Part shown: piece after piece, positions 1-8,850 of the stretch
Numbering within the stretch: the first letter of the stretch is position 1
Layout of the letters: every line of letters starts with the position of its first letter
From: SKHV01 sp963678565
GTDB lineage: Bacteria; Bacteroidota; Bacteroidia; Bacteroidales; Prolixibacteraceae
DNA: 64,000 nucleotides
Reading direction: 5' to 3'
Assembly (NCBI GenBank): GCA_963678565.1
Contig: OY782875.1
Coordinates: forward strand, 3,038,001-3,102,000
Made by a program: the position numbers and the translations under genes
Notes under the pieces: generated by a model
Told to the model about the DNA's origin: nothing
The model's database searches: none
Seen by the model: the letters and a program-made list of their open reading frames with translations, nothing else

Positions 1-110
1 TGTAATAAGTGCAATGGAGTGTTTACGTCGTTAATTTGCTGTGCAAGAGCAGTTGAAACAAAGAACAAAGTCACTAAAGTAAGCAATGTTGATTCTTTTA
101 ATTTTTTCAT
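1..110 (-). CDS. exported protein, N-terminal fragment cut by window edge; possibly a GH88/105-type hydrolase
   Basis: The reading frame opens with ATG at 110 and runs off the left end, so only about 36 residues are visible. It begins MKKLKES, continues with a hydrophobic stretch and ends a signal peptide at an ALAQQ junction, so the product is exported by a type I signal peptide and has no lipobox. The first mature residues read QINDVNTPLHLL. From memory, similar DVNTPLHLLQ starts occur in Bacteroidota unsaturated rhamnogalacturonyl hydrolases, but this fragment is far too short to prove that. It lies downstream of fabD on the same strand, separated by the fabD terminator, so it is probably its own transcription unit. 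Confidence 0.5.
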   Translation of the reverse strand, partial: MKKLKESTLLTLVTLFFVSTALAQQINDVNTPLHLL

Positions 111-170
111 TTAATTAGGTTTAATTCGTGCATAAATTTAGTAGACCCTAATTTAAGAATAAATTGCAAC

Positions 171-201
171 AAAAAAGGCAATAGCTCGATGCCATTGCCT
201 T
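171..201 (-). terminator. intrinsic terminator of fabD
   Basis: An 8-bp perfect stem (AAGGCAAT / ATTGCCTT, 175-182 and 194-201) with an 11-nt loop is followed on the minus strand by a run of six T. It lies about 25 bases after the fabD stop. Confidence 0.75.
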
Positions 202-225
202 AATATATTTTCATTCGAAAAAGTT

Positions 226-1116
226 CTATTCAGGAAGTTTGTCGTATCCATTGCGTTCAACAGTACGATCAACTTTCATTACTAATCCTTGTAATACTTT
301 ACCAGGACCTAGTTCTGTAAATGAGGTTGCACCTTCGGCTAACATATTTTTTACAGTTTGTGTCCAACGAACCGGACCAGTTAATTGCGCAATCAAGTTT
401 TCTTTGATTACAGCTGGATCGGTTTGTGGCTTCGCATCAACATTTTGGAAAACAGGACAAATAGGTTCGTTAATTGCAGTTTCAGCAATTGCAGTAGCCA
501 ATTCCTCACGTGCAGGTTCCATTAATGGAGAGTGGAAAGCACCTCCAACAGGAAGTATAAGCGCTCTTTTAGCACCTTTTTCTTTCAAAGTTTCGCAAGC
601 AGCATTCACCGCTTCCACCGACCCAGAAATTACCAACTGCCCCGGACAGTTGTAATTTGCAGCAACAACAACACCTTCGGTTTCGTTACAAACAGTTTCA
701 ACCACTTCGTCTTCCAATCCAACAATGGCAGCCATTGTTGACGGTTCAACTTCGCAAGCTTTTTGCATTGCCATGGCTCTTTGAGAAACCAATTTTAAAC
801 CATCTTCAAATGATAATGCTCCTGCAGCAACTAAGGCAGAAAATTCGCCTAATGAATGTCCTGCAACCATTTCTGGCTTAAATGCTTCACCTATTACTTT
901 CGACAATAAAACTGAATGAAGAAAAATAGCAGGCTGTGTAACTTTAGTTTGCTTTAATTCTTCAGGAGTTCCTTCAAACATTATTTTGGTGATTTCAAAA
1001 CCAAGAATTTCGTTGGCTTTGTCAAATAATTCACGTGCAATTTCAGAATTCTCGTAAAGGTCTTTACCCATTCCCGGGTATTGAGCCCCTTGTCCTGGAA
1101 ATACAAATGCTTTCAT
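226..1116 (-). CDS. fabD: malonyl-CoA:ACP transacylase
   Basis: This enzyme moves the malonyl group from CoA to acyl carrier protein, supplying the extender unit for fatty acid synthesis in the cytoplasm. The 296-residue length is normal. The N-terminal FPGQGAQYPGMG motif, the nucleophile elbow GHSLG with Ser88, Arg113 in SQRAMAMQ, Gln160 in NCPGQ and the catalytic His195 in GGAFHSPLM are all present. The gene is monocistronic as far as can be seen: a candidate promoter lies at 1164-1194 and a strong hairpin terminator follows the stop. The other fab genes are not nearby, which is common in Bacteroidota. Confidence 0.97.
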   Translation of the reverse strand: MKAFVFPGQGAQYPGMGKDLYENSEIARELFDKANEILGFEITKIMFEGTPEELKQTKVTQPAIFLHSVLLSKVIGEAFKPEMVAGHSLGEFSALVAAGALSFEDGLKLVSQRAMAMQKACEVEPSTMAAIVGLEDEVVETVCNETEGVVVAANYNCPGQLVISGSVEAVNAACETLKEKGAKRALILPVGGAFHSPLMEPAREELATAIAETAINEPICPVFQNVDAKPQTDPAVIKENLIAQLTGPVRWTQTVKNMLAEGATSFTELGPGKVLQGLVMKVDRTVERNGYDKLPE

Positions 1117-1163
1117 TTGCTACAAATTTTAAGTGTTTTGTTAATTGTTTTCTTTCAAAGCTG

Positions 1164-1194
1164 CAAATGTATAACAAATGCTAAACTGAGCAGA
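1164..1194 (-). promoter_or_regulatory. candidate Bacteroidota promoter for fabD
   Basis: On the minus strand the sequence reads TCTG, 19 bases, then TACATTTG. The -7 element matches TAnnTTTG perfectly and the -33 element has one mismatch to TTTG. The predicted start of transcription is about 40 bases before the fabD ATG. Confidence 0.5.
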
Positions 1195-1200
1195 TCAAAT

Positions 1201-1258
1201 CATCAAAAAGAAGGAAATTGATTGGTTTTTGATGAAAGTTCGAACATCTGAGTTCGAA
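1201..1258 (-). terminator. two candidate hairpins downstream of the deaminase gene
   Basis: Two perfect inverted repeats sit just past the stop at 1288. TTCGAAC/GTTCGAA (1239-1258, 6-nt loop) is followed on the minus strand by CTTTCATC. CATCAAAAA/TTTTTGATG (1201-1234) follows it. Either could end the transcript; neither has a long T tract. Confidence 0.4.
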
Positions 1259-1287
1259 ATTTTAGTGATCGTGTCTAATAGGATGGT

Positions 1288-2553
1288 TTACTTTTTTCGA
1301 TTCACTAAATTTTCAGCAATTCGATGTGCATTTTTCAAGATTTCGTCTTCGCCTTCCACCTTTCGATTTTCCATTAAAATTTTCCCGTCGCAAATAACAG
1401 TATCCACCACACTTCCGTTGGCAGAATATACCAAATTTGAAATCAAATTATGATTGGGAACCATTTCGGGTCTATTCAGATCAACCAAAACCAAGTCGGC
1501 CAAATACCCTTTTTCAACTTTTCCGGATTTAAAACCGGTAATAGATTCAACAGTCTCAGTTGCACATTTAAATGTTTCCTCTGCATTCCACAATTCAGGA
1601 TCGCCAAATGCAGCTTTACCATTGAAAGAAGCTAATTTCATGGCTGTAAACATATCTAAATTATTGCTTGACGAAGGTCCATCGGTACCAATAGCAACAG
1701 TAACTCCAGCCTTCTTAAAGGCATCGTACCTAAACTTATTTCCAGAAGCAAGTTTCATATTCGAAGCCGGATTGTGAACAACCTGAACTCCTTTATCGGC
1801 CAAAATATGAATATCAGTATCATCGAGATGAACACAATGTGCTAAACTCACCTGATCGTTTAATATTCCTAATTGATTAAGATATTGAACCGGACTTGCA
1901 CCAAAGTCATTGATAGCGTTTTCGCGTTCGCCAATGGTCTCACTTAAATGAGTATGAATTGGTACATTATTCTGCTTTGAAAAATCGGAAAGCCATTTAA
2001 AAGTATCGCCGGAAACCGTATAAATTGCATGTGCACCAATTGCATAACGAATTCGATTAGAATATTGACTCATTTCACCAAACTGACGTTCTACCTCTAG
2101 TTTATAGCGATTGGCTAGTTCAGGTTTAAAAAAATCAAAACCAGCCTGGGTAATCATTCCACGCATTCCCATTTCGTCAACAGCACGAGCTGTTCCCGGG
2201 AAAAAATGGTACATATCAACGAAAGTGGTAGTTCCACTTTTTATCATTTCCAAACAAGCTAATTTTGCGCCCCAATAAACATCATTTTCGTTTAAATATT
2301 TTTCGGTGGGCCAAATTACTTCTTCAAGCCAAGGCATTAAAGGCATGTCGTCGCCATACCCACGCAGTAATGTCATTGCAGCATGATTGTGCCCATTAAA
2401 CAAACCGGCAACTAGAGCTTTCCCTTTTCCATCAATTGTTTTATCGGCACTCAATGAAATGTTCGCTTTAATTTCAGCGATTACATTTCCTTTAATTAAA
2501 ACATCGGTTTGTTGCCCATTCAGGCTTATATTTTTTATAAGAATTGTCATCAA
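1288..2553 (-). CDS. mtaD: amidohydrolase, 5'-methylthioadenosine/S-adenosylhomocysteine deaminase family
   Basis: This is a metal-dependent amidohydrolase of the MtaD/SsnA group, which deaminates methylthioadenosine, S-adenosylhomocysteine or related aminated purines in the cytoplasm. The 421-residue protein shows the metal-binding GHNH (His55, His57), a mid-chain HTHLSE (His200, His202), AHC (His239) and GTDGPSSSNN (Asp291), in the order expected for the TIM-barrel family. Two adjacent ATG codons open the frame; either could be used. The precise substrate cannot be read from the sequence, because guanine deaminases, chlorohydrolases and MtaD share this core, so the gene symbol is provisional. 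Neighbours give no pathway clue. Confidence 0.85.
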   Translation of the reverse strand: MMTILIKNISLNGQQTDVLIKGNVIAEIKANISLSADKTIDGKGKALVAGLFNGHNHAAMTLLRGYGDDMPLMPWLEEVIWPTEKYLNENDVYWGAKLACLEMIKSGTTTFVDMYHFFPGTARAVDEMGMRGMITQAGFDFFKPELANRYKLEVERQFGEMSQYSNRIRYAIGAHAIYTVSGDTFKWLSDFSKQNNVPIHTHLSETIGERENAINDFGASPVQYLNQLGILNDQVSLAHCVHLDDTDIHILADKGVQVVHNPASNMKLASGNKFRYDAFKKAGVTVAIGTDGPSSSNNLDMFTAMKLASFNGKAAFGDPELWNAEETFKCATETVESITGFKSGKVEKGYLADLVLVDLNRPEMVPNHNLISNLVYSANGSVVDTVICDGKILMENRKVEGEDEILKNAHRIAENLVNRKK

Positions 2554-2677
2554 TTAAATTTTCATGCAAATTAATAAATAGTAATTAATCCATTTACAGA
2601 AATTATCTTCTTTTATGAATCGCTAACTATAATAAAAAAGATTAATGTTGTTTTTGTTTAGTGCTTATCATAATTCT

Positions 2678-2703
2678 GGTAAATCTAAGATTTAGAATTT
2701 ACC
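2678..2703. repeat. imperfect inverted repeat in intergenic DNA
   Basis: The arms GGTAAAT-CTAA and TTAGAATTTACC pair over 11 positions with one bulged base and a two-base turn. It could be an operator or a transcript hairpin upstream of the deaminase gene. No function is assigned. Confidence 0.35.
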
Positions 2704-2880
2704 TTGTATTCATATTTTCTCCAAGAAATTAACAAGAAGAAGAGTAATAACAAGAATAGGCATGAATCATTATCAATAAAATGATTGATATTAGCCTACT
2801 AAATAGAGAATTTTAATTTTATAAATTGTCCAACAAAGACAAAGTTCAATCAGGAAAACTGAACAAACTATAATAAGCTG

Positions 2881-2973
<93 letters not shown>

Positions 2974-2990
2974 TTAATTTTAGTAATCAT

Positions 2991-4931
2991 CTAATTGTAG
3001 TTTTCTAAACCTTTTTTCAACCATGTAATAAACTGGTCTGCATCGGATTCATATCCTTTTCCATCAACAACTTCATTTTCGTTATGATCAAGAATAACGT
3101 AATAGGGTTGTGTATTCCGATGGTACCGAGTAATCTGAAAATCGGTCCATTTGTTTCCAATATTACGTACTCTTTTTCCGGTTGTTTCCGAGATATATTG
3201 TTCTTCTTCAGGCAATTTTGTTCTTAGATCAACAAACAACGAAACCACCACAAAATCTTCCATAAACATTCTTTTCACTTCATCGCGCACCCAAACATTG
3301 TCTTCCATTTTACGACAATTGGTACATCCCTTTCCAGTAAAATCAACCAACAAAGGTTTATCAACTTTCTTAGCATACTCCAAAGCAATATCGTAATCTT
3401 CAAACACTGGTATTCCATGCGGTCCGGTATGAATTTCTTCAGCTAAATCGAGATTAGTTTGTTGTCCGGCAACAGTTTGTACTACCGACGACTTCCCTAC
3501 TCCATTTGGCGATTCTGCATAATTTACCGGTGGTGGAAATCCACTAATCAATTTAACGGGTGCTCCCCACATTCCAGGTACCATATATATTACAAAAGCC
3601 AAAACCATTGTTCCCATTACAAAACGAGAAACCGGAATGCTTTCCATTTTTGAATCGTGTGGTAAACGAATTTTTCCAAATAAGTAAAGTGCCAATCCAC
3701 TGAATATTGCAATCCAAATCGCGATGTAAGTTTCGCGTTCTAAAATATGCAAATCCAACACCATGTCGGCAATACTTAAAAACTTGAATGCAAAGGCAAA
3801 TTCAAGGAAACCCAATACCACTTTTACTGAGTTTAACCATCCACCCGATTTTGGTAATGTGTTTAACCAACCAGGAAAAGCAGCAAACAATGCAAAGGGC
3901 AAGGCCAATGCTAATGAAAATCCAGCCATTCCAATTACAGGTGCCATTCCTCCACTTCGGGCTGCTTCAACAATTAAACTACCAACAATGGGGCCTGTGC
4001 ATGAAAATGAAACCATTGCCAAAGCAAAAGCCATAAAGAAAATTCCAATAATTCCACCTTTATCTGCCTTTTGGTCAACTGCATTTACCCATTTACTTGG
4101 CAACACAATTTCGAATGCTCCCATAAATGAGAAAGCAAAAACAAAAAGCAACAATGCAAAGAATATATTAAACCAAGGATTAGTAGATAAACTATTTAAT
4201 GAGTCAGCTCCAAAAATAGCAGTAACAACAGTTCCTAAAATTACATAGATGATTATAATGCTTAATCCATAAATGATAGCATTTCGAATTCCGGCAGCCT
4301 TTGTTTTACTTTGCTTGGTGAAAAAACTCACCGTCATTGGAATCATTGGAAAGACACAAGGAGTTAAGAGTGCTGCAAAGCCTCCTAAAAATGCTATAAA
4401 GAAAATACTCCAATAATTACGATCTTCATCCGGTTCTTTTGTCGATGCATCATTGATTGTGGCACCATTGTCCTCACTGAATTTAAAGCTAAATTCTTCG
4501 GTTGTTGGCGGAGTACAAGTTTCGTCGTTGCAACTCATGTACTCAACGTACCCTTCTATTTTTACATCAGGTGAGGTAATTCTCACTTGTTGAACGAAAG
4601 TTGCTTCTTTTCCGAAATATTCCAGATCCATATTAAAGGTTCTATCGAAAACCTGAATTGGATCAGTAGTCGTTTTCAATTCACCCACCAACTCAAAGCC
4701 ATCAGCAGATTCCAAATTTATACTGGTTGCAATTGGACCTCCATCGGCCAATTTATGTGAATACAAATGCCAGCCTTCTTGAATGCTTGCATGAAACTGC
4801 AACTCATAAATATTATTTGATTTTTCGACTTTTTCAAAAGTCCACGAAACAGGATTTACAATTTGTCCGAACGACAAAGAAATCGAGGCAATTACTAAAA
4901 TTAAGACTGAAAGTATCTTTTTCATTTTCAC
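2991..4931 (-). CDS. dsbD: thiol:disulfide interchange protein, DsbD family
   Basis: This membrane protein should carry electrons from cytoplasmic thioredoxin across the inner membrane to periplasmic thiols. The 646-residue chain has the full DsbD plan. A signal peptide ends near residue 22. An N-terminal periplasmic domain carries Cys134 and Cys139 (SCNDETC). A membrane domain runs from about residue 174 to 455, with the paired cysteines Cys192 in LLTPCVFPM and Cys311 in FSFSCTGP. A C-terminal thioredoxin domain carries the CTNC centre (Cys536, Cys539). All three redox pairs are intact, so it is likely functional. It is a single gene with a candidate promoter at 4960-4990; the rng terminator separates it from rng upstream. 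Confidence 0.93.
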   Translation of the reverse strand: MKMKKILSVLILVIASISLSFGQIVNPVSWTFEKVEKSNNIYELQFHASIQEGWHLYSHKLADGGPIATSINLESADGFELVGELKTTTDPIQVFDRTFNMDLEYFGKEATFVQQVRITSPDVKIEGYVEYMSCNDETCTPPTTEEFSFKFSEDNGATINDASTKEPDEDRNYWSIFFIAFLGGFAALLTPCVFPMIPMTVSFFTKQSKTKAAGIRNAIIYGLSIIIIYVILGTVVTAIFGADSLNSLSTNPWFNIFFALLLFVFAFSFMGAFEIVLPSKWVNAVDQKADKGGIIGIFFMAFALAMVSFSCTGPIVGSLIVEAARSGGMAPVIGMAGFSLALALPFALFAAFPGWLNTLPKSGGWLNSVKVVLGFLEFAFAFKFLSIADMVLDLHILERETYIAIWIAIFSGLALYLFGKIRLPHDSKMESIPVSRFVMGTMVLAFVIYMVPGMWGAPVKLISGFPPPVNYAESPNGVGKSSVVQTVAGQQTNLDLAEEIHTGPHGIPVFEDYDIALEYAKKVDKPLLVDFTGKGCTNCRKMEDNVWVRDEVKRMFMEDFVVVSLFVDLRTKLPEEEQYISETTGKRVRNIGNKWTDFQITRYHRNTQPYYVILDHNENEVVDGKGYESDADQFITWLKKGLENYN

Positions 4932-4959
4932 TTTTGTTTCTAAACGTATGTCTAAGAAA

Positions 4960-4990
4960 CAAAAATAATTTAAGCTTGTTGATGTGCAAC
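4960..4990 (-). promoter_or_regulatory. candidate Bacteroidota promoter for dsbD
   Basis: The minus strand reads GTTG, 19 bases, then TATTTTTG, a perfect TAnnTTTG -7 box with a one-mismatch -33 box. It lies about 30 bases before the dsbD ATG and just past the rng terminator. Confidence 0.55.
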
Positions 4991-5006
4991 GTGATATATA
5001 TCACAA

Positions 5007-5030
5007 AAAACCCTGCCGAAGCAGGGTTTT
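5007..5030 (-). terminator. intrinsic terminator of rng
   Basis: A ten-base perfect stem AAAACCCTGC / GCAGGGTTTT closes on a CGAA (TTCG on the minus strand) tetraloop and is followed on the minus strand by six T in all. It begins about nine bases past the rng stop. Confidence 0.9.
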
Positions 5031-5038
5031 AACATTTT

Positions 5039-6589
5039 TTAGAAGATTATCTCTTCTTGATTCTTGTCGAAGTATCGAGCCTCTAACAAATTCATGTTTT
5101 CTACTCCAACAACTTTAATTTTTTTCATGTACTTCCAACGCAATTTTCTTAGCAAAGATAAAATGCCTTTTTTCAAGTAGGATTCCACATAAGGATGAAC
5201 ATTAATCAACAATTCTTTGTGGCTTAAGTCTGAAAAGATATAATCGATCCTACTGGCAATCTCATCTGTAAACAATATAGTTGGAGTTACCTTACCTGTC
5301 CCTTTACAAGCTGGACACACCTCGGCAGTGTCGATATGTTCTTCGGGACGAACTCTCTGCCTTGTAATTTGCATCAAACAAAATTTACTCAATGGTAAAA
5401 TGTGATGCTTGGTTCTGTCGGCAGACATAACAGATTTCATTTTATTAAAAACTTGCTGGCGGTTTTCGGCACTGTGCATATCGATAAAGTCGATCACAAT
5501 GATCCCGCCCATGTCTCTCAAACGTAACTGACGAGCGACTTCGTCGCAAGCAGCCAAGTTGACCTCAAGAGCATTGGTTTCTTGATCATTAGCGGCTTTG
5601 GCTCGGTTACCACTATTAACATCAATTACATGGAAAGCTTCCGTATGTTCTACGATGAGGTAAGCCCCACTTTTGAACGTTACGGTATTACCAAATAAGG
5701 CCTTAATTTGTTTATCGACCCCTACGTGGTCGAAAATTGGTGCCTTTTTATCAAAGAACTTAACGGTTTTCCTTTTCTCAGGAGCGAAACTACCCATGTA
5801 GTCTGAAATTTCTTCATAAACACCATAATCGTTTACGGTGATACCGGTAAAGTCGGGATTGTAAATATCACGAATAAGTGCAGTTATTCTGCTTTCTTCG
5901 CTCAACACCATTCCGGGTGCTTTCACTTTTCGTAATTTAGGAACAATTGTTTCCCATTTTGTTACCAGTCGTTTTAACTCCTGATCCAAATCGGCCACCA
6001 TTTTTGATTCAGCGGCGGTACGTATAATAACGCCATAGTTCTTTGGCTTGATACTTTGAATAAGCTTTTTCAAACGGTTGCGCTCTTCGGCTGATTTAAT
6101 TTTCTGCGAAACAGAAACTCTATTGCCAAAAGGTACAAGTACCATGAAACGTCCGGCTAATGATACTTCTGAAGTTAAACGTGGACCTTTTGTTGATATT
6201 GGTTCTTTTGCTATTTGAACCATCACATTTTGTCCCGAATGTAATAACTTCGTGATTTTACCATTTTTATCGATATCTGGCTCAAGAGCCAATTTCGAAG
6301 TGGTTGTTCCACGTGTTTTACGCGCTAACACATTATTTACAAACTTATTTAAAGTGGCAAACTGTGGCCCCATGTCTAAGTACTGCAAAAATGCATCTTT
6401 TTCGTAGCCAACGTCTACGAAAGTGGCATTAAGTCCCGGCATGATTTTCTTTACTTTTCCGAGGTAAATATCACCGACTGCAAACTTATTACCACTTTTC
6501 TCCCTGGTCAACTCTACTAAACGTTTGTCTTCGACTAGTGCTATCACTATCTCAGATGGACTAACGTCAATAAATAATTCATTATTCAT
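5039..6589 (-). CDS. rng: ribonuclease G/E family endoribonuclease
   Basis: This is a single-strand-specific endonuclease of the RNase E/G family, used in rRNA maturation and mRNA turnover. The 516-residue length fits RNase G, without the long C-terminal scaffold of RNase E. An S1 domain covers about residues 38-125 (KKIMPGLNATFVDVG). The catalytic magnesium site is in IDFIDM (Asp367, Asp370), and the zinc-link CPAC motif used for dimer formation is at residues 425-428. In this genome, as in many Bacteroidota, it lies directly downstream of HU and the 29-residue ribosomal protein gene, but a strong hairpin at 6647-6684 separates them, so it may have its own promoter. Confidence 0.95.
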   Translation of the reverse strand: MNNELFIDVSPSEIVIALVEDKRLVELTREKSGNKFAVGDIYLGKVKKIMPGLNATFVDVGYEKDAFLQYLDMGPQFATLNKFVNNVLARKTRGTTTSKLALEPDIDKNGKITKLLHSGQNVMVQIAKEPISTKGPRLTSEVSLAGRFMVLVPFGNRVSVSQKIKSAEERNRLKKLIQSIKPKNYGVIIRTAAESKMVADLDQELKRLVTKWETIVPKLRKVKAPGMVLSEESRITALIRDIYNPDFTGITVNDYGVYEEISDYMGSFAPEKRKTVKFFDKKAPIFDHVGVDKQIKALFGNTVTFKSGAYLIVEHTEAFHVIDVNSGNRAKAANDQETNALEVNLAACDEVARQLRLRDMGGIIVIDFIDMHSAENRQQVFNKMKSVMSADRTKHHILPLSKFCLMQITRQRVRPEEHIDTAEVCPACKGTGKVTPTILFTDEIASRIDYIFSDLSHKELLINVHPYVESYLKKGILSLLRKLRWKYMKKIKVVGVENMNLLEARYFDKNQEEIIF

Positions 6590-6646
6590 ACATCTGAATT
6601 AAGGGAGAAACAATAATTATATTATAAAAATTTGTTTCTATAAAAG

Positions 6647-6684
6647 GATTAAACCTAAGCTGTAAAGACAACTTAGGTTTAATC
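6647..6684 (-). terminator. terminator of the HU / small ribosomal protein unit
   Basis: A perfect 13-bp stem (GATTAAACCTAAG / CTTAGGTTTAATC) with a 12-nt loop lies between the 29-residue gene and rng. On the minus strand it is followed by CCTTTTATAG. Confidence 0.75.
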
Positions 6685-6720
6685 GGAATGTTGTTTATAA
6701 GCTGGCTTGCTTAAAAAAAA

Positions 6721-6810
6721 TTATTTCTTTTTGTGACGATTTTTTCTAAGTCGTTTTTTACGCTTGTGCGTAGCCATCTTATGTCTCTTTCTTTTTTTTC
6801 CGCTAGGCAT
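6721..6810 (-). CDS. 29-residue AURKAIP1/COX24-domain (bS22-like) ribosomal protein
   Basis: A 29-codon gene opens with ATG at 6810 and ends with TAA at 6721. The product starts MPSGKKRKRHKMATHKRK and is almost entirely Lys, Arg and His, ending RHKKK. I recognise it as the very small basic protein found across Bacteroidota that is grouped with the AURKAIP1/COX24 (mitochondrial mS38, mycobacterial bS22) domain, so it most likely binds the small ribosomal subunit. It starts only six bases after the HU stop, so the two are cotranscribed and share the 6647-6684 terminator. Its size makes it easy to miss in automated calling. Confidence 0.85.
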   Translation of the reverse strand: MPSGKKRKRHKMATHKRKKRLRKNRHKKK

Positions 6811-6816
6811 AATAAT

Positions 6817-7101
6817 TTATTTTACTTGATCTTTAACGTGATTTACAAATGTTTTCGCAGGCTTGAAAGCTGGAATGTTGTGCTCTGGAATAATAATAGT
6901 AGTATTCTTTGAAATATTACGAGCTGTTTTTTCTGCTCGTTTTTTTACGATAAAGCTACCAAAACCTCTTAGGTATACATTATTACCATCCACTAATGAA
7001 TCTTTTACAGATTCCATAAAAGCCTCTACAGTTTTTTGAACTGTTATTTTTTCGATACCTGTGTTTTTTGAAATCTCGTTTACAATATCTGCTTTTGTCA
7101 T
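6817..7101 (-). CDS. hup: HU family DNA-binding protein
   Basis: This 94-residue nucleoid protein bends and compacts DNA as a dimer. It starts MTKADIVNEISKNTG, has the family helix pair, then the beta-arm signature RGFGSFIVKKRAEKTARN and the DNA-intercalating proline region IPEHNIPAFKPAK. Length and order are those of a standard HU. A candidate promoter with a perfect -7 box lies at 7148-7177, and the 29-residue ribosomal protein follows six bases after the stop, forming a two-gene operon. Confidence 0.95.
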   Translation of the reverse strand: MTKADIVNEISKNTGIEKITVQKTVEAFMESVKDSLVDGNNVYLRGFGSFIVKKRAEKTARNISKNTTIIIPEHNIPAFKPAKTFVNHVKDQVK

Positions 7102-7147
7102 CGCTTAATATGTTTAATTATCAACAATTTATTCGATATTCGGTTGG

Positions 7148-7177
7148 CAAAGATAATTTTTTTCCGAATAAAACAAG
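7148..7177 (-). promoter_or_regulatory. candidate Bacteroidota promoter for HU operon
   Basis: The minus strand reads CTTG, 18 bases, then TATCTTTG, a perfect TAnnTTTG -7 element. It is about 45 bases before the HU start. Confidence 0.5.
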
Positions 7178-7227
7178 TAAACAATTTTATATTTTTTTCG
7201 TTTAATTAGCTTAAACAAACAGACCAA

Positions 7228-8295
7228 ATGAACTATCTGTATTTCAACAACATACTTCTCCAATGGTATGCTAAAAACAAGCGTGATTTACCTTGGCGAA
7301 CCACAACAGAGCCATACAAAGTGTGGTTATCGGAGGTAATTTTGCAACAAACGCGTGTAAATCAAGGTTTGAATTACTACCATCGATTTACTGAAAAATA
7401 CCCAAGTGTTTTTGATTTGGCAGATGCAAGCGAAGAGGAGGTTTTAAAATTATGGCAAGGCCTTGGTTATTATTCCAGAGCAAGAAATATGCACTTTACA
7501 GCTAAATATATAGTTGAAACGCTTGGAGGAAATTTTCCGAAAGAAGCAAAAGAATTAAAGAAACTCAAAGGAATTGGTGAATACACCTCGGCTGCCATAG
7601 CTTCATTTTGCTTTAAAGAACCTGTTGCAGTTATTGATGGCAACGTGTATCGTGTACTTTCAAGGATATTTAATATAGCCACTCCCATTGATTCCAACGA
7701 AGGGGTAAAACACTTTAAAGAATTGGCAAATTATTATATTAATAAAGAACAACCCGATATTTACAACCAAGCTATTATGGATTTTGGAGCGATTCAATGT
7801 ACTCCTGTAAATCCGAATTGCAATGATTGTACATTCAGACTATCATGTGAGGCTTACAATTTAAAAACAATAAGCGAACGACCGATAAAGTCGAAGAAAA
7901 TCAAGAAAAAAACACGCTATCTTTATTACATTGTACCACAAACAAAAAATCATACCTATATTTCGAAAAGGAAAAAAAATGATGTTTGGAAAAATCTTTA
8001 TGAATTCCCATTGCTTGAATTTAGCGAGGCAAAAACATTGAAAGCATTAATAAATTCAGAAGCGTGGAATGAGCTATTTAATGATGATCAAATCGAAATA
8101 GGTTCAATAAGTAAAACGATTAAGCATCAGCTTACTCATCAAACATTACAAATAACATTTATTGAAATTTCATTGCCAATTGAGAATAAAATGGACATTC
8201 ATTTCAATAAAATAGATAAAATGGATATTTTTGACCTACCTGTTTCAAAAGTTATTGAGAATTTTATTCATAATAATTGGTATTTTAATACTTAA
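7228..8295 (+). CDS. mutY: A/G-specific adenine DNA glycosylase
   Basis: MutY removes adenine mispaired with 8-oxoguanine in base-excision repair. The 355-residue protein shows the catalytic Glu36 in WLSEVILQQT, a helix-hairpin-helix LKGIGEYTSAAIASF at about 113-127, the catalytic Asp137 in AVIDGNVYRV, and the four iron-sulfur cysteines Cys191, Cys198, Cys201 and Cys207 in the C-X6-C-X2-C-X5-C spacing. The C-terminal third is the NUDIX-like domain that reads 8-oxoguanine. It heads the plus-strand run mutY-ssb-gldE-gldD, an order known in other Bacteroidota. Confidence 0.96.
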   Translation: MNYLYFNNILLQWYAKNKRDLPWRTTTEPYKVWLSEVILQQTRVNQGLNYYHRFTEKYPSVFDLADASEEEVLKLWQGLGYYSRARNMHFTAKYIVETLGGNFPKEAKELKKLKGIGEYTSAAIASFCFKEPVAVIDGNVYRVLSRIFNIATPIDSNEGVKHFKELANYYINKEQPDIYNQAIMDFGAIQCTPVNPNCNDCTFRLSCEAYNLKTISERPIKSKKIKKKTRYLYYIVPQTKNHTYISKRKKNDVWKNLYEFPLLEFSEAKTLKALINSEAWNELFNDDQIEIGSISKTIKHQLTHQTLQITFIEISLPIENKMDIHFNKIDKMDIFDLPVSKVIENFIHNNWYFNT

Positions 8296-8388
8296 TTGAC
8301 TTTTAAACTTGACAATAATTATTTATTAATGTACATTGTAGATAAAAGTATTTTAAAACCATGTTTAATTATTTAAAAACCTCAAACT

Positions 8389-8838
8389 ATGTCAATTAAC
8401 AAAGTTATTTTAGTAGGAAATGTAGGTAAAGATCCTGAAGTACGTCATCTAGACAGTGGAACATCAGTAGCAAATTTTCCGTTAGCAACAAGTGAATCGT
8501 ATACTTCGAAAGCAGGCGAAAAAGTGACCAATACCGAATGGCACAATATTGTTGCCTGGAGAGGTCTGGCTGAAATTGCCGAGAAATATATCCAAAAAGG
8601 CCGTCAATTGTATATCGAAGGTAGAATTAGAACCCGCTCATACGAGCAGGATGGTGCAAAAAAATATATTACCGAAATTTTTGCCGATCAAATTCAAATG
8701 TTAGGTAGAAAGGATGAAAATACTTCTGATGGTACAAATTCCTATCAGGAAAATCAGGTAAGCAATCAAAGTTCTCCGAGTACGAATAATAATAGCATGA
8801 GTGGAGACGATTCGGCAGAAGACGATCTTCCCTTTTAA
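8389..8838 (+). CDS. ssb: single-stranded DNA-binding protein
   Basis: SSB coats single-stranded DNA in replication and repair. The 149-residue protein has the N-terminal OB fold (MSINKVILVGNVGKDPEVR, TEWHNIVAW, RQLYIEGRIRTRSY) across about residues 1-105, a low-complexity Asn/Ser linker, and the acidic tip DDLPF used to recruit partner proteins. It lies 93 bases after mutY and only 12 bases before gldE, so it shares a transcript at least with gldE. Confidence 0.97.
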   Translation: MSINKVILVGNVGKDPEVRHLDSGTSVANFPLATSESYTSKAGEKVTNTEWHNIVAWRGLAEIAEKYIQKGRQLYIEGRIRTRSYEQDGAKKYITEIFADQIQMLGRKDENTSDGTNSYQENQVSNQSSPSTNNNSMSGDDSAEDDLPF

Positions 8839-8850
8839 TTAAATCGAATA

